Shown here piece after piece: positions 42,003-52,027 of a stretch of DNA of 64,000 nucleotides (positions are counted from its first letter, which is position 1; every line of letters starts with the position of its first letter). Source of the DNA: Scheffersomyces stipitis CBS 6054. Taxonomy: Eukaryota > Ascomycota > Pichiomycetes > Serinales > Debaryomycetaceae. The notes beneath the pieces were generated by a model. The model was not told the origin of the DNA. It saw nothing but the letters and a program-made list of their open reading frames with translations, and did no database searches. The position numbers were made by a program, and so were the translations under genes. The stretch lies in NCBI RefSeq assembly GCF_000209165.1, contig NC_009044.1, positions 1,178,001 through 1,242,000 on the forward strand, written 5' to 3'.

Positions 42003-42928
42003 TGCAAAAAATGGCACAGCCATCTCCATTGCTTCCTAGTAATCCCACCTACCAGGCGCCAGCTCAAGGTTCATACCAGCAAAGTAATTACATGCAATTG
42101 CTTTTGGTACCGACTCAGAAACGACAGATCTCTACACCAAATGTATTGGGCAGCTCAGTTTCTTCAATTTCTGGAGATCAATCTGCTGTCGGACTGACTA
42201 ATGACCAATTGAATTATATGAACTCGTCGTTGCCGCCATTGACTCCCTACGGAAATATTTATTCAGGAAATCTCCAACAGGGTCCTCTGCAGAGGTACCA
42301 GACACTGCAACTGGGCCAACAGCCCACCGTGTCATTTCCATTAAATGCCCAGCAGCCAGTCTTGGGTCTTGGAAGTGGCCAGATGTCTGGTCAAGCACCT
42401 CCCTACGTAAAAATGGATTACGATTTCAGCGGTGCTACAGGATCTTCTTTTTCTGTAATGCCCAATGTAGACGGATCTATAACATCTGCTTCATCTTCAG
42501 CCAATGACATACCAAAAAAAGGTCGGAGAAGAAGCAGCAAGTCTTCCCACATTATGACTCCAGAGACAGCCGAGAGAAATCGATGCAGAATTTGCAACAA
42601 ACAGTTCAAGAGACCTTCATCACTTCAAACCCATTACTACTCACATACGGGAGAAAAGATCTTCAAATGTCCCTGGCCCGGTTGTGGGAGATTGTTTTCT
42701 GTCAAGTCAAATATGACGAGACACTACAGACTTCACGAAAGAGATTTCAACAAACAGAACGACAAGGAACTCAACCCCACTACCTTGCCCCGGGATCTAG
42801 AGTTATATCCTTCCAAAATCCTGTCCTCTAGCAATCCTACTTCAACTACTACTACTGCTAATAATAATGCATTGGAGGGCAGCTACAATTATCAACAGCC
42901 TAACATTAAAAAACAAATACTGGAATAA
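41297..42928 (+). CDS. Gln-rich C2H2 zinc-finger transcription factor
   Basis: A 543-residue regulator with two adjacent C2H2 fingers near residues 427-482. Finger 1 contains CRICNKQFKRPSSLQTHYYSH, here split as CRICNKQFKRP and SSLQTHYYSH; after the TGEK linker, finger 2 is CPWPGCGRLFSVKSNMTRHYRLH. This KRPSSLQTH...GCGRxFSVxSN pair resembles the fungal FlbC-like group rather than Msn2 or Crz1. The region before the fingers is dominated by Gln, with a pure CAA tract of 16 codons (41954-42001). A basic SKKGRRRSSKSSH-like patch precedes the fingers. The frame extends upstream to a TTG at 41267, but the ATG at 41297 (MSSVPEQNPGS) is preferred. Isolated in 11 kb of gene-poor DNA, it is likely a regulator with extended control regions (inference). 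Confidence 0.88.
41954..42001 (+). repeat. (CAA)16 polyglutamine microsatellite
   Basis: Sixteen uninterrupted CAA codons sit within a longer CAA/CAG tract beginning near 41926. Pure repeats of this length are prone to length change between strains. Confidence 0.95.
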
Positions 42929-45900
42929 TCAAAATTGAAAAATCTACTGCCAACATCTTATAACCCCAGGACTACGAAAGAGCTGGTGTTGAAGAGATTT
43001 TTCTAGCCAATAGAACTATTTCCCTCAAAAAAGGTATTTACTGTCTGACAGGAAAATAGAGTAAAGACAGAAACATATCGCCTGGGGAATATACAGAATA
43101 GTCTTTCGACTACTCGAACTTAGCCCATAGCTAGGATGATAGCGACCGGCATCATTCTGCATGGGTCAAATGTATGTATCATTAGTGTATAATAATACAA
43201 TAACCTGAATTATCTCTCCTAAACAACTTAGCACATAGTATTGTTTTTGTCTCGTATGAGTTCGACTTAAGCTTAACCCAGATTCACAATACACTAAGCC
43301 TAGTCAATTCTCTTTGGGCTTCGAATTCTCTCTTAACATTGGATTCTACGGAGCTAACGAACGCCCTTCCTATTCTGCTTATTTTCTTCCGGAGTTTATC
43401 AAATTTATTACATGAAACATTCTTTCCCTTTGAAGAATCATCAACGCATCCACACGATGCCAGAATCCATTGCAAGCTTTTTCTAAAATGTAAACACGAA
43501 TTTCACCACCTTGCACGTATTGTCAAATGATCGTCGCTTTTCAACAATCCTCGAGGAATCCATATGATGATCACACTATTTCTTTGTTTTGTATTCCAAG
43601 AATTGATTTTTTTCTTAATCCTTGCGTTTATTTTTGGATTGTTGCCGTATTTTTGGTTGATACTTTGATGTCATCTCGTCTGCTTTTGGACCTCTCCTTT
43701 CGCTTTCTTTCAGGAAACTTACAGTATTTTTGTTGGATGTTTTCGAAACTTTCAGTTCTTCGCCTCTCCAGACTGTTGGAAATGTTACATTCAAGAGTTT
43801 TCTCGTGTGTCTATTTCCGTAACCTACCGTCTGTCCCGGCTAATGGATGATCCCCCAACAATCATGTCTTGTGAAATTCCCTTTGAACTCTCTTTAATTC
43901 TCTGTCAGAGGTTCTACAAACCGTTTTAAGAGCAGAAATCGGGAAAGTGTCTTAGACTTCTCCAATAGATGAAGATTTACAAAAATAGACTAGTGGCAAA
44001 CGATGATCATTTCGTATTATCGGTCAGCACTAGCATTCCCTATATTTTTGGTGGCCAGAGCTTCAAGTATTTTGGTGCTGAAAATTAAGAGTTTGTGTAG
44101 ATTCCGAGGTTATGAACTTTCGGCAGTTGTTCAAAACAACTGTAGATCTCTGAAATTCCGCTGGGGCGCCGTACAAAAAAGAAACTAAAAAAACCTATAT
44201 AAAATTTGCAGTGTGCAATATAAACTTGTAGAATACTATTATTAATCGTTGGGTCCGGAGCTCATACCATCTCATCGCCTCTTATAACCGTCATCCTTCG
44301 TCAAAAACCTGATTGCTAATAATGGTGCTCCTCCTAATCAAGGCTTCACTCCAGTTTCCAAGTGCGACAAGAAGGTGAAGAAAAGTCGTTGTTCCCGCAT
44401 TTATCCGTGAATTCGTTGTTCTATAAGGAACGAATGTAGAACGTTCAAAGAAATATGCTTAATATTGCAGATTGGGGATTGTGCTACTGTCAAGAAGTGA
44501 TTCAATTCTGTTGCTAGGGAGTTTTTTCGGCAAAATAAAATATTTGAATATCGGATATCGAGAACTGATTCTAACGTCTTTTATTGAAAATTGCAATTTA
44601 ACGGCCACGAACAAATAGCGAAAGTCTTCTTGAACTTCTAATTAAATATAAGAGTATTTGCAATATTGAAGTCGTCGCTTTGATGTTGCATTATTGACCA
44701 CACATATTTTAAATTGACATTGCGATAATGCTGAAGAAAGAAAAAGAATCAGCAGTTCTAAGCCATTCCTTCTGTTGAACATTATCAGAACCAGCATAAG
44801 TCAAATTCTAATTTGAATGTTCTTGTTCGATGAATTGACATTGTTCAGCAATGCCTGGTCATTAGAAGAGTGCTCAATAATGGAACACATATCAAACGAG
44901 GTGAGTCCTAAAAGAAAAGCCTGTTCGATTCTTTTATGCAACCAATTGATATCGATGTCGTGGGTTCTCAAGATATTAAGACACAGCATACCGACTATCA
45001 ATTATCAATAAAATCATTCAATTTCATTAGAATGCTTTTGATCTTCCATCTATAACAGAACAATCGTCAAACAAAATTCCAATTCTTCCTATCAGATACA
45101 AGTGCTACTATTGGGGAATTATAAATTTATCAAACCCAGTTTCTTCAACCAATAATTATTTTGTTCACCTTTGAAAAGCTGATTGGTTTGAAATAGGAGA
45201 TTAGGTCACTTTAAGTGCCATTGAATTGCTTTGGAATATATGTGAAGCAATATATCAAGAACAATTAATCAAAAATATCAAATTCTTGCAAACGGTATCA
45301 TTATAATTGTTTCAGAGTGATCCATTGGATAGCCATCTGATTTTTATTTGAAAGTATTCGAACGAGATACAATGATGATACAAAGATGAAATCATTAGAC
45401 ACTGTACCAATTTAATAAGTCTTCAATCCGGAGTCTTGAGCCAATTGATTAATTTAGAAATTCAAGATATATTGAAGAGACTATTGGTTACTAACATATC
45501 TAATACACTGGACCAATAATTCTCCAAAAAATAATTGGTTGTCTTCAATCAAATTAACCAAGATATCATTACATACAAATGAAAATAAACAACGTCGGTG
45601 GTGATTGTTTTTGATTGACTTGATGATTGAATAATTCATTTTTGAAATTTCTTATCGCGATGGTCTTCTCATCAACAAGCACTCTTCATTGGTTATTATT
45701 TCAATTAAATGTGATTTCAAAGTATTCATGATTGAACAGACATCATTGTTGAACTTAAATCGTCAATTGAATTCACAGAATTGTATCCTAACGGAATACA
45801 GAAAAACCTTCCAAAGAAGAAATAGAATTTGAAAATTACAAGCAATTGATTTCAAATTAATTCAAGTCTTCGACATCAATTTCTAGACAGACAGAATTCT

Positions 45901-47940
45901 ACCGAAATTATTCCGTCTTCAGTGACTGTTGGGGTATTTTTGAACACGTCGTTGTACCATTCAAAAATAAATAAATGTTCATAATGTCAACCAGTAAACG
46001 AATCCAAGAAGGCTGAAGAAGTCTTAAACTCTATATTCTAAATTATGGAGCTCGAATTACCTGACATTGAATGCCATTTAGGAAAACGGAATTGCCAGAG
46101 TACGATTTGTGTACCATGATGTCAAGGAAGTTTGACATGGGAGTGTCATACTAGCGTTCGGTCTATTTACTAGTAATATGTTTCATTATTGGCAAGTTTT
46201 TGAAAGTGGGTTGAAACCGAAGGAAACTACAGAAAGCAAACCCACATACCTGGCCCTATGGAGATTTTGGTGTAGTGCTGGTAAAATATATTAGAATATT
46301 CTATGCATTGGAATTGGAAACTTGACAGAGAGAGAGTCGGTCGACGAAACCAATGGCATCCTTGTTTGATAACGGAACTTCCCGACACCACTTTAAAAAA
46401 TTGGGGGAATAGGCGGTTCCGAGCGTACAGCGGCATGTTTTGTTGGTTTCCACTTTGAGAAATATCGTCGGGACTACTATCTTGAAATAGTGGAAGATCT
46501 GCGAATCACATATTGGAATAATTCCAGCAGGTGTGGATGGCATATGTAGTGGCATAAGAAGGAAAATAAAAATGTTGCATATAATAATAGGGAGGCAGAC
46601 GCTTGGTCTATACCTTAAATTATGGCTGGCAATATTTGTGTCGCAGCCAGACACTACCTGGCCCTATTTTGTTTTCAATTATGGAACTTCACAGATGTGT
46701 TACTTTTAATTACACATCCTATTGTGAACGCCTGTTCGTGTTCATCCCGGCATTTAGGGGGTTGCATATTGACGTTTTCGGAAGAAAAAAGTCGAATTAA
46801 ACTTTATGCACCTAGCGATCCCTTTTGTTACACACGGAAATACAGAAGTTCCAACAATGTCGCTGGCAAGCACAGTATTCCGAACGCGCCTCGAGAGTAG
46901 GGCTTAGTGGTGTTTGACACTCAATTATCATCAGGGCATACTGTTGATTCGCGCCGCTGTTTACAGGAAGTAACTGGTGCAGACTCCAATGCAGTGGCGT
47001 AAGGCGGACTTAGTTTCAGGGGCCTGAAGGTATATGCCAGCGAAGGCTTCAGGTGTTTGAAGGTGCTGGTTCAAGGCGAACGTCGCCTGAGCAAATACGA
47101 GTTGAGGCAACTGCTTGCAAACCAAACTTTTTGAACGCTGTCAGTTTTCTATTTCCGCACCTCTCTTATTGGAAATCCGCTTCCAAGCAGCGTCTGGTAT
47201 GGTGTCCAAGAATTACGTCACCGGCTGCGACACAAACCGCTGGTGTATCAGCACAGAAACCTTCCAAACTTCGACGGAGTCGCTTGTCAAAGTATTCTTT
47301 GGTAGTAGACATGACAAATCGCATTGTTCGTTGCGCCTTTCGATAAAGTCCGTTGTCAAAATCAAAAGCCGCTTATCACGGATTTGTGTTCAGGAGCAAC
47401 TGAAACTGGACGGAACAATCTCGATCTGTCAGAAAGAGCCTAGGAGAATTGCCATGTATTTTACATTTCCCTTTAAGACTTGGTGTCATTGTTAAGTAAT
47501 AACGAAGCTGTACCACAGAAGTAGGTTGTTCAGAACCAAATAGATTTGCGCAAATGGGATCTCGCAGCGCATTTGCAAACTAAAAAGTTCAGTTTAGTCA
47601 ATGCTGAAAATACGCTCCCAATTTTGATTGAACCCTCATTGTATTGTGGCTGTCAACCCTGACTTGCAACCTCTCGGTCATTAGTGAGTGTCGGGCTATG
47701 GCACCAACGGCCGAAAATAACGGATAAATAGAAGTATACAGTATATGGACTCGAATTCCTGTCCGTCATCTATCACGTGACAAATATCACTTCTGTAGTC
47801 GCTGCATCTGGCACACGTCAAAATACACGTGATTCTCAACCAACCACAGCCAGTCTTTTGTAAAAATTGTTGACTAACAAAATACAGATAGATATGCTTG
47901 CAGATTTGCACCATTTAAATCCTACAAGAACTGGACCAAA
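42929..47940. other. Gene-poor interval downstream of the C2H2 regulator
   Basis: 5 kb with no recognised gene. Composition is uneven: about 44.5-46.0 kb is very AT-rich (a sampled line is 32% GC), while about 46.9-47.5 kb approaches 50% GC and is open in several frames. Between 44.8 and 46.0 kb the minus strand has protein-like fragments in different frames (44801-45001 is the longest). Eight ATTGG/CCAAT pentamers lie within 45149-45692. Two CACGTG sites (47774, 47825) form the promoter of the next gene. No transposon enzyme motif or tRNA was seen. Confidence 0.45.
44801..45767 (-). pseudogene. Possible decayed coding region, minus strand
   Basis: Several stop-free fragments follow one another on the minus strand in shifted frames: one encoding NNDVCSIMNTLKSHLIEIIT (about 45656-45767), one encoding FIFVSSLYLVRILSNKNQMA (about 45305-45408), and a 66-codon frame at 44801-45001 with HDIDINWLHKRIEQAFLLGL. 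Each looks protein-like but none matches a family I know. AT-rich chance ORFs are a real alternative. Confidence 0.25.
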
Positions 47941-48117
47941 ATGGCTGGACACATTGCCAAATATCTCCGTCATGCACCTGTAGCCAAACCCCACGTTGAC
48001 TTGAAGATCAAATGGGCTTCCAAGTTGTTGGGGGGTACCATGTGGTTTTACATTTTCTACAGAATCAAGGAAGATGGACCTGTAATGTTTGGCCAAAAGT
48101 TGCCATTTGAACATTAG
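47941..48117 (+). CDS. Small complex I accessory subunit, NDUFB2/AGGG-like
   Basis: A 58-codon ATG-to-stop frame, MAGHIAKYLRHAPVAK... ending in GQKLPFEH. The single membrane helix with its flank, LLGGTMWFYIFYRIKEDGPV, matches the G-x-MWF-x-x-x-R-x-x-x-DG-x-x-x-x-G pattern of the AGGG (NDUFB2) subunit of NADH:ubiquinone oxidoreductase in the inner mitochondrial membrane. Fungal forms are short like this one. Two CACGTG boxes (47774-47779 and 47825-47830) stand within 170 bp upstream; Cbf1-type factors control respiratory genes in CTG-clade yeasts, so this fits. Longer frames overlapping on both strands are shadows. An out-of-frame ATG at 47894 would overlap the start if transcribed. Confidence 0.75.
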   Translation: MAGHIAKYLRHAPVAKPHVDLKIKWASKLLGGTMWFYIFYRIKEDGPVMFGQKLPFEH

Positions 48118-48741
48118 AAATTGTACAAAAACAAGCAAGAATGCTCTATGGAGTTTTCTCATCGCTGGAATTGGTCTTTTGAGAAGATTTCTTGAATGTT
48201 CTAATTCTGGTACGCATAATATAGCCATAATAGTTATCATCAAGCTGAGCATTGTATGCCACATTGGCTCTGTCGGGTCTACGATCTATTTCATTACGTT
48301 TCATATCATAAAGGTAATACACGTTCTTTTATTGGAGTCTATGGACCATTTGGAATGTAGTCTGTAGATAGTATATAAGATTAAGAAATAATTAGAATCT
48401 GACATAAACCAGAAAGTTGATGGTATCAGATAGTAAGTCAGATACCATTCAAATATTAATTGAATTTTAACATAATACAAGGTATCTTCATAATCTGATA
48501 GTTCTATTCATTCAAATTATCGAATTTATGCCTAATTTCAACTTAATCTATGATTAGACTGAACTTGAAATCATGAAGAGTCTCTTATCAATGATGTCGT
48601 AGGTTTAGACTTCTTCAATAAGATTAGACTGAATGCTGAAATGCCATAGACTGTTCTTCTTTATGATAGTGATCGTCATTGATGGTACAATTAATTTTCT
48701 TCGATTCAGAGCAGAGATCCCATCTATAGTACAAGCTTTGA
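48118..48741. other. Region between the complex I subunit gene and the DUF2433 gene
   Basis: 620 bp of AT-rich DNA. It holds the small minus-strand ORF at 48146-48304, an ATGGTATC/GATACCAT hairpin (48420-48448) and two copies of GATTAGACTGAA (about 48552 and 48622). No other gene is seen. Confidence 0.45.
48146..48304 (-). CDS. Possible 52-codon hydrophilic protein
   Basis: An ATG-to-TAG frame on the minus strand encoding MKRNEIDRRPDRANVAY, then NAQLDDNYYGYIMRTRIRTF and a Lys/Ser-rich end. It faces the complex I subunit gene with 28 bp between stops. Upstream codons NVYYLYD stay in frame for a short way before a TAA, so the ATG may be internal to a spliced longer protein whose first exon I could not find. 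The sequence looks like real protein, but I do not recognise a family. Confidence 0.35.
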   Translation of the reverse strand: MKRNEIDRRPDRANVAYNAQLDDNYYGYIMRTRIRTFKKSSQKTNSSDEKTP

Positions 48742-50574
48742 TTAAGGTCTGCCACGGCCACGGAACTTGTTCCCGCGGAACGAATTACCTCTTCCTCCGC
48801 CGCCACGTATTCCTCGAGACGAGCCGTTACCTTTACCTCTTGATCTGGAACTGCCTCTGTAGAACCTTGTTGAGTTGATAAACTGTTTGGTTCTCTCGTA
48901 GTCTTCTATATTATCCTCATCTCTGAGTTCGTCCTCGTCTAGTTCAGCGTCTGGATCCAAATCGCCAGATGCTCTTAGTAATGGTTTCTTGATGCCTGTT
49001 TTGGGCGAGTACTCTATGCCTGAGAAACTGGAGTTGGCCCTGTCGTACTGGTCTTCGCTGAAGCTAGCATCATGTGAAGTATCATAGTAACCACTATCCT
49101 CTTCGAGTACGTCGCTTTCTCCTGCGGAATTTTTGTTTTCCTGAACCTTGAAGTTGAAATTGAACCCTTGACTATTTGAATGGTCTAGCTTGAAGTTCCC
49201 AGCCTTATCTAGCTTGAAGATCATTACATTATACTCGTGGGGAGACAGACGAATGCTGGCATGAGGCGTCGAGAGATGGTCACAGAGGTTGAAGTGCCAC
49301 AAGTTGTAGTAGGCCTGGAAGTAGAAATCGTTAATCTTCTTCAATATACGCTTGTTGGTTGCAAGGTCTTCTTCAAATTCTTGCTGTAAACTTAACGGAA
49401 TGATTTTGTCAATTGAATCGTTGATGGAAATGGGGATTTTGTCGAAAAGACTGAGGCCTACTTCTATTAGGTTTCGAAGCGTTTCTCGCTGTGCTGTGAT
49501 GGGAACTTCGTTGGATACCAATAACTCCAACAATTCATCTTTTATGATGAGCCACAACTCGCCAAGAATCATACGAAGACGAGAAAATTTGGACCGGTAG
49601 TTCTCGATATACCCAGCTGAACCTCCCATACTATCTACAAAACTCATACCGTTCCCCATAACTGGATACCTGAAATGTAAGCCTTGACTAATGGTGAAGT
49701 CAGCACCGGTAATGATCGCCAAATGCTCCAATAGAGGCATCTTAATTACGGGAGCATGGCTCACAAAGATATTGATCGTACCAGAAGATGTAGGCGAATT
49801 AGATGTAGGATCATAAGTGCTGGTGTTCATGAAGTTGATGTACAATTCCGCTACTTGGATCAACGTGATCCACAACTCGCCAACTTTACCGCTACAGGAA
49901 GCGTAATTGAGGTTGCCATTGTCAAAGAGACTGTGGATCTTGAGAGTTCCCCCAATTCCGTACAATCTGATGTTAGGTTGCGACTCAAGAGGAGTAACGA
50001 TCTCCCAGTTGTGGGTATGGTCAATCAAGAACAAGTTCGAAACTACATACTCCTTGCTGTGGATCTTTTCTACGATTTTAGGGTCATCAAGGGGACCAAA
50101 AATGGTGTAAACGGGGCAGGGGAACCGAAATTCGCCTTTCAAGTACATCGAGAATTGACTTATGGAGTTGTGCGATTCAGCGAGCTTCAGCCGAAACTGG
50201 TGGAACTCGTCGTTTTGTGCACCATTAGTGCTGGAATATGCATTGGAGTTGGTGCTGGAATTGTTATTGCTGCTTGAAGTATAAGAAGTAGAATTGATGT
50301 TGGAATTGGAGATGGAGTTGGAGATGGTACTGATGTTGTTGAGTTCTTCTACGATTTCTGGCTCTAGCACTTCCAGAAACGCCACAATCTGCTTCAAATA
50401 GCTGAGGTCTTTATACTCGTCAATGGTGTCGTTGTCCCAGAACCCGAAATTGCCTGTGTGGATAATAGCATCTATAGGATTCCCTTTCTGGAGCTCCTGG
50501 TTATAGAGCTCGGGAATGGCATGGAGATTGCCCTGGATATCGGAGATAGTCAATATCCGGTACGAATCGGTCAT
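48742..50574 (-). CDS. DUF2433 metallophosphoesterase-like protein with RGG tail
   Basis: A 610-residue protein starting MTDSYRILTISDIQGNLHAI; a longer frame reaches an ATG at 50622, but the phosphoesterase fold begins at this Met. Metal-site-like motifs are ISDIQGN (about 9-15), HTGNFGFWDND, FGPLDDP and FVSHAP. Several usual Asp/His residues of calcineurin-type phosphatases are changed (for example GN in place of GD), which is common in the DUF2433 group, so catalysis is uncertain. A Ser/Asn spacer lies at about 85-115. The C-terminus is acidic, then Arg/Gly-rich (RGGGGRGNSFRGNKFRGRGR), which suggests RNA binding and arginine methylation. Its role is unknown. Confidence 0.8.
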   Translation of the reverse strand: MTDSYRILTISDIQGNLHAIPELYNQELQKGNPIDAIIHTGNFGFWDNDTIDEYKDLSYLKQIVAFLEVLEPEIVEELNNISTISNSISNSNINSTSYTSSSNNNSSTNSNAYSSTNGAQNDEFHQFRLKLAESHNSISQFSMYLKGEFRFPCPVYTIFGPLDDPKIVEKIHSKEYVVSNLFLIDHTHNWEIVTPLESQPNIRLYGIGGTLKIHSLFDNGNLNYASCSGKVGELWITLIQVAELYINFMNTSTYDPTSNSPTSSGTINIFVSHAPVIKMPLLEHLAIITGADFTISQGLHFRYPVMGNGMSFVDSMGGSAGYIENYRSKFSRLRMILGELWLIIKDELLELLVSNEVPITAQRETLRNLIEVGLSLFDKIPISINDSIDKIIPLSLQQEFEEDLATNKRILKKINDFYFQAYYNLWHFNLCDHLSTPHASIRLSPHEYNVMIFKLDKAGNFKLDHSNSQGFNFNFKVQENKNSAGESDVLEEDSGYYDTSHDASFSEDQYDRANSSFSGIEYSPKTGIKKPLLRASGDLDPDAELDEDELRDEDNIEDYERTKQFINSTRFYRGSSRSRGKGNGSSRGIRGGGGRGNSFRGNKFRGRGRP

Positions 50575-52020
50575 CAAAGGGGCGCTTAAAGTTGAACTGT
50601 TGATGTAATTGAATAATAACACTCAAAAGTGTTGATACTGAAAGTACCAATGAAAAGTATCTATGAAAAATGTAATCTTGGATGAATAGCAAACTGAAAC
50701 GATACTCTTGAAGTTAAGATATCCTCGTGGCCTCAGCTACACGATGGCAAGCTACTGATACTATGGAGACTCTCAACCGAATCGTATGGATACGCAATAG
50801 AATGGGATACCGTGAAGAGCTGGTTATGGAGTCATAATTGGCTTATTGTGGTGTTAAGGAACAGGACCTTGAGATGTCGTGGGGAGACAAAAGGCGATAG
50901 AGAGAAATAGCGAGAAAAGGTGTCGCGAGAAATAGCGAGAGAAACAAGATCTAGTGAGGATCAGGACGCGCAAATAGGGAGGGAGAGGCTGACCAGATAT
51001 TTCTGGCTAAGAGATCAGACTAAGACATCTTTCTACAATAAGCGCAGTTCGTGCAAAGTAGCATAAAGTGGAGCATTACATATAAAGTTATCATACTAAG
51101 TGGTCCTATCTTTTGCCCTTGTACTACTGCTACTGGTTTAAGGGACCCATAAAATCATGCCATTCTCAGGATCTGGAGGATCTCGCTAACTCGGGCAAGA
51201 TTCGCGGATTTTTCCACTAAGGAAGGCTCGCTATCAGAGTCAGCTAGGTCCCCTAAACAGCACCGGATGAGTTGAAAAAACCGCCAAAATAAAGCCAAAA
51301 TTCCGGTCGTGACAACCTCTACAAACACGTTACCTACCTATTCTATCGATGCGTACTATTTACATCTTCAAATCGGCTCACATCTGCGTTAGTTCCCCTA
51401 TCCCGTCTTGCCAGACGCTGATATCCCCACAACATTCGATACCTGCAGATGGCTCCCACAGCGAAGTATCTAAATCTTTGTCTCCTGAGTGAAATTCCAT
51501 ATTTACCATTTTCCAGCATCCTTTAGCAACCAGTAGCTTTATCGAGAAGATAGTCCTTCGGAGTTCGTGTCAAAGGCTTGTAGGATACCCATCAAAAGAG
51601 CATTTACGCGTTTTTTTGTGAAACCTGACTTTCGTCACTGCCAGGGCATATCTCTCTATCGGAATCCTCAGAGCCATTATAGAGAATCGAAGATTCAAGA
51701 TTATCGTATCATTAGCAATACCAATTCCATTTCAACTTGTTTAAGTAGTTCAATTCGCCCGCGATAGCCATTTTTCATTTACCAGACACATTTTTCATTC
51801 TACATTATCGATCTCATCATACTATTCACATCGCCGTCACTACCAGTATTCTTCACATCTTCCTCCACGACTATTGCAACCCATCACCAGCAAAAGATTC
51901 TTATCGCTTCATAATTTCTTCGATATCGTCATCGTATTCCTCGTTATTTGAATACATTCATTTTCATTTTCGTAACATTTTCATTTGTTTACTTATTTAT
52001 CCTCATTCCACAATGCAAAT
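50575..52020. other. Divergent promoter region, DUF2433 gene / AVO2
   Basis: 1.45 kb between two 5' ends. It includes GAGAAATAGCGAGA twice (50902-50915 and 50927-50940), an ACGCGT (51606-51611), two CATTTTTCATT motifs within 25 bp (about 51771 and 51791), and long pyrimidine-rich leader sequence before AVO2. No gene or tRNA is seen. Confidence 0.5.
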
Positions 52021-52027
52021 ATGCTAG
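52013..52027 (+). other. 4-codon uORF overlapping the AVO2 start
   Basis: ATG CAA ATA TGC TAG begins eight bases before the AVO2 ATG and ends inside it in another frame. The geometry is the same as in the DUF202 gene. Confidence 0.4.

Noticed and set aside
41782..42048. Minus-strand Cys-rich frame opposite the C2H2 gene
   Set aside because: The poly-Cys/Leu content is the complement of CAA/CAG glutamine codons.
47053..47495. Plus-strand frames of 97 and 126 codons
   Set aside because: The region is GC-rich and open in several frames at once; no frame stands out, so none is called a gene.
35222..47940. Retrotransposon or regional centromere in the gene desert
   Set aside because: No reverse transcriptase, integrase, LTR pair or primer-binding site could be recognised; left as an open question.
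47836..48264. 142-codon minus-strand and 92-codon plus-strand frames around the complex I subunit
   Set aside because: They overlap the better-supported 58-aa gene and the 52-codon minus ORF, and lack family motifs.
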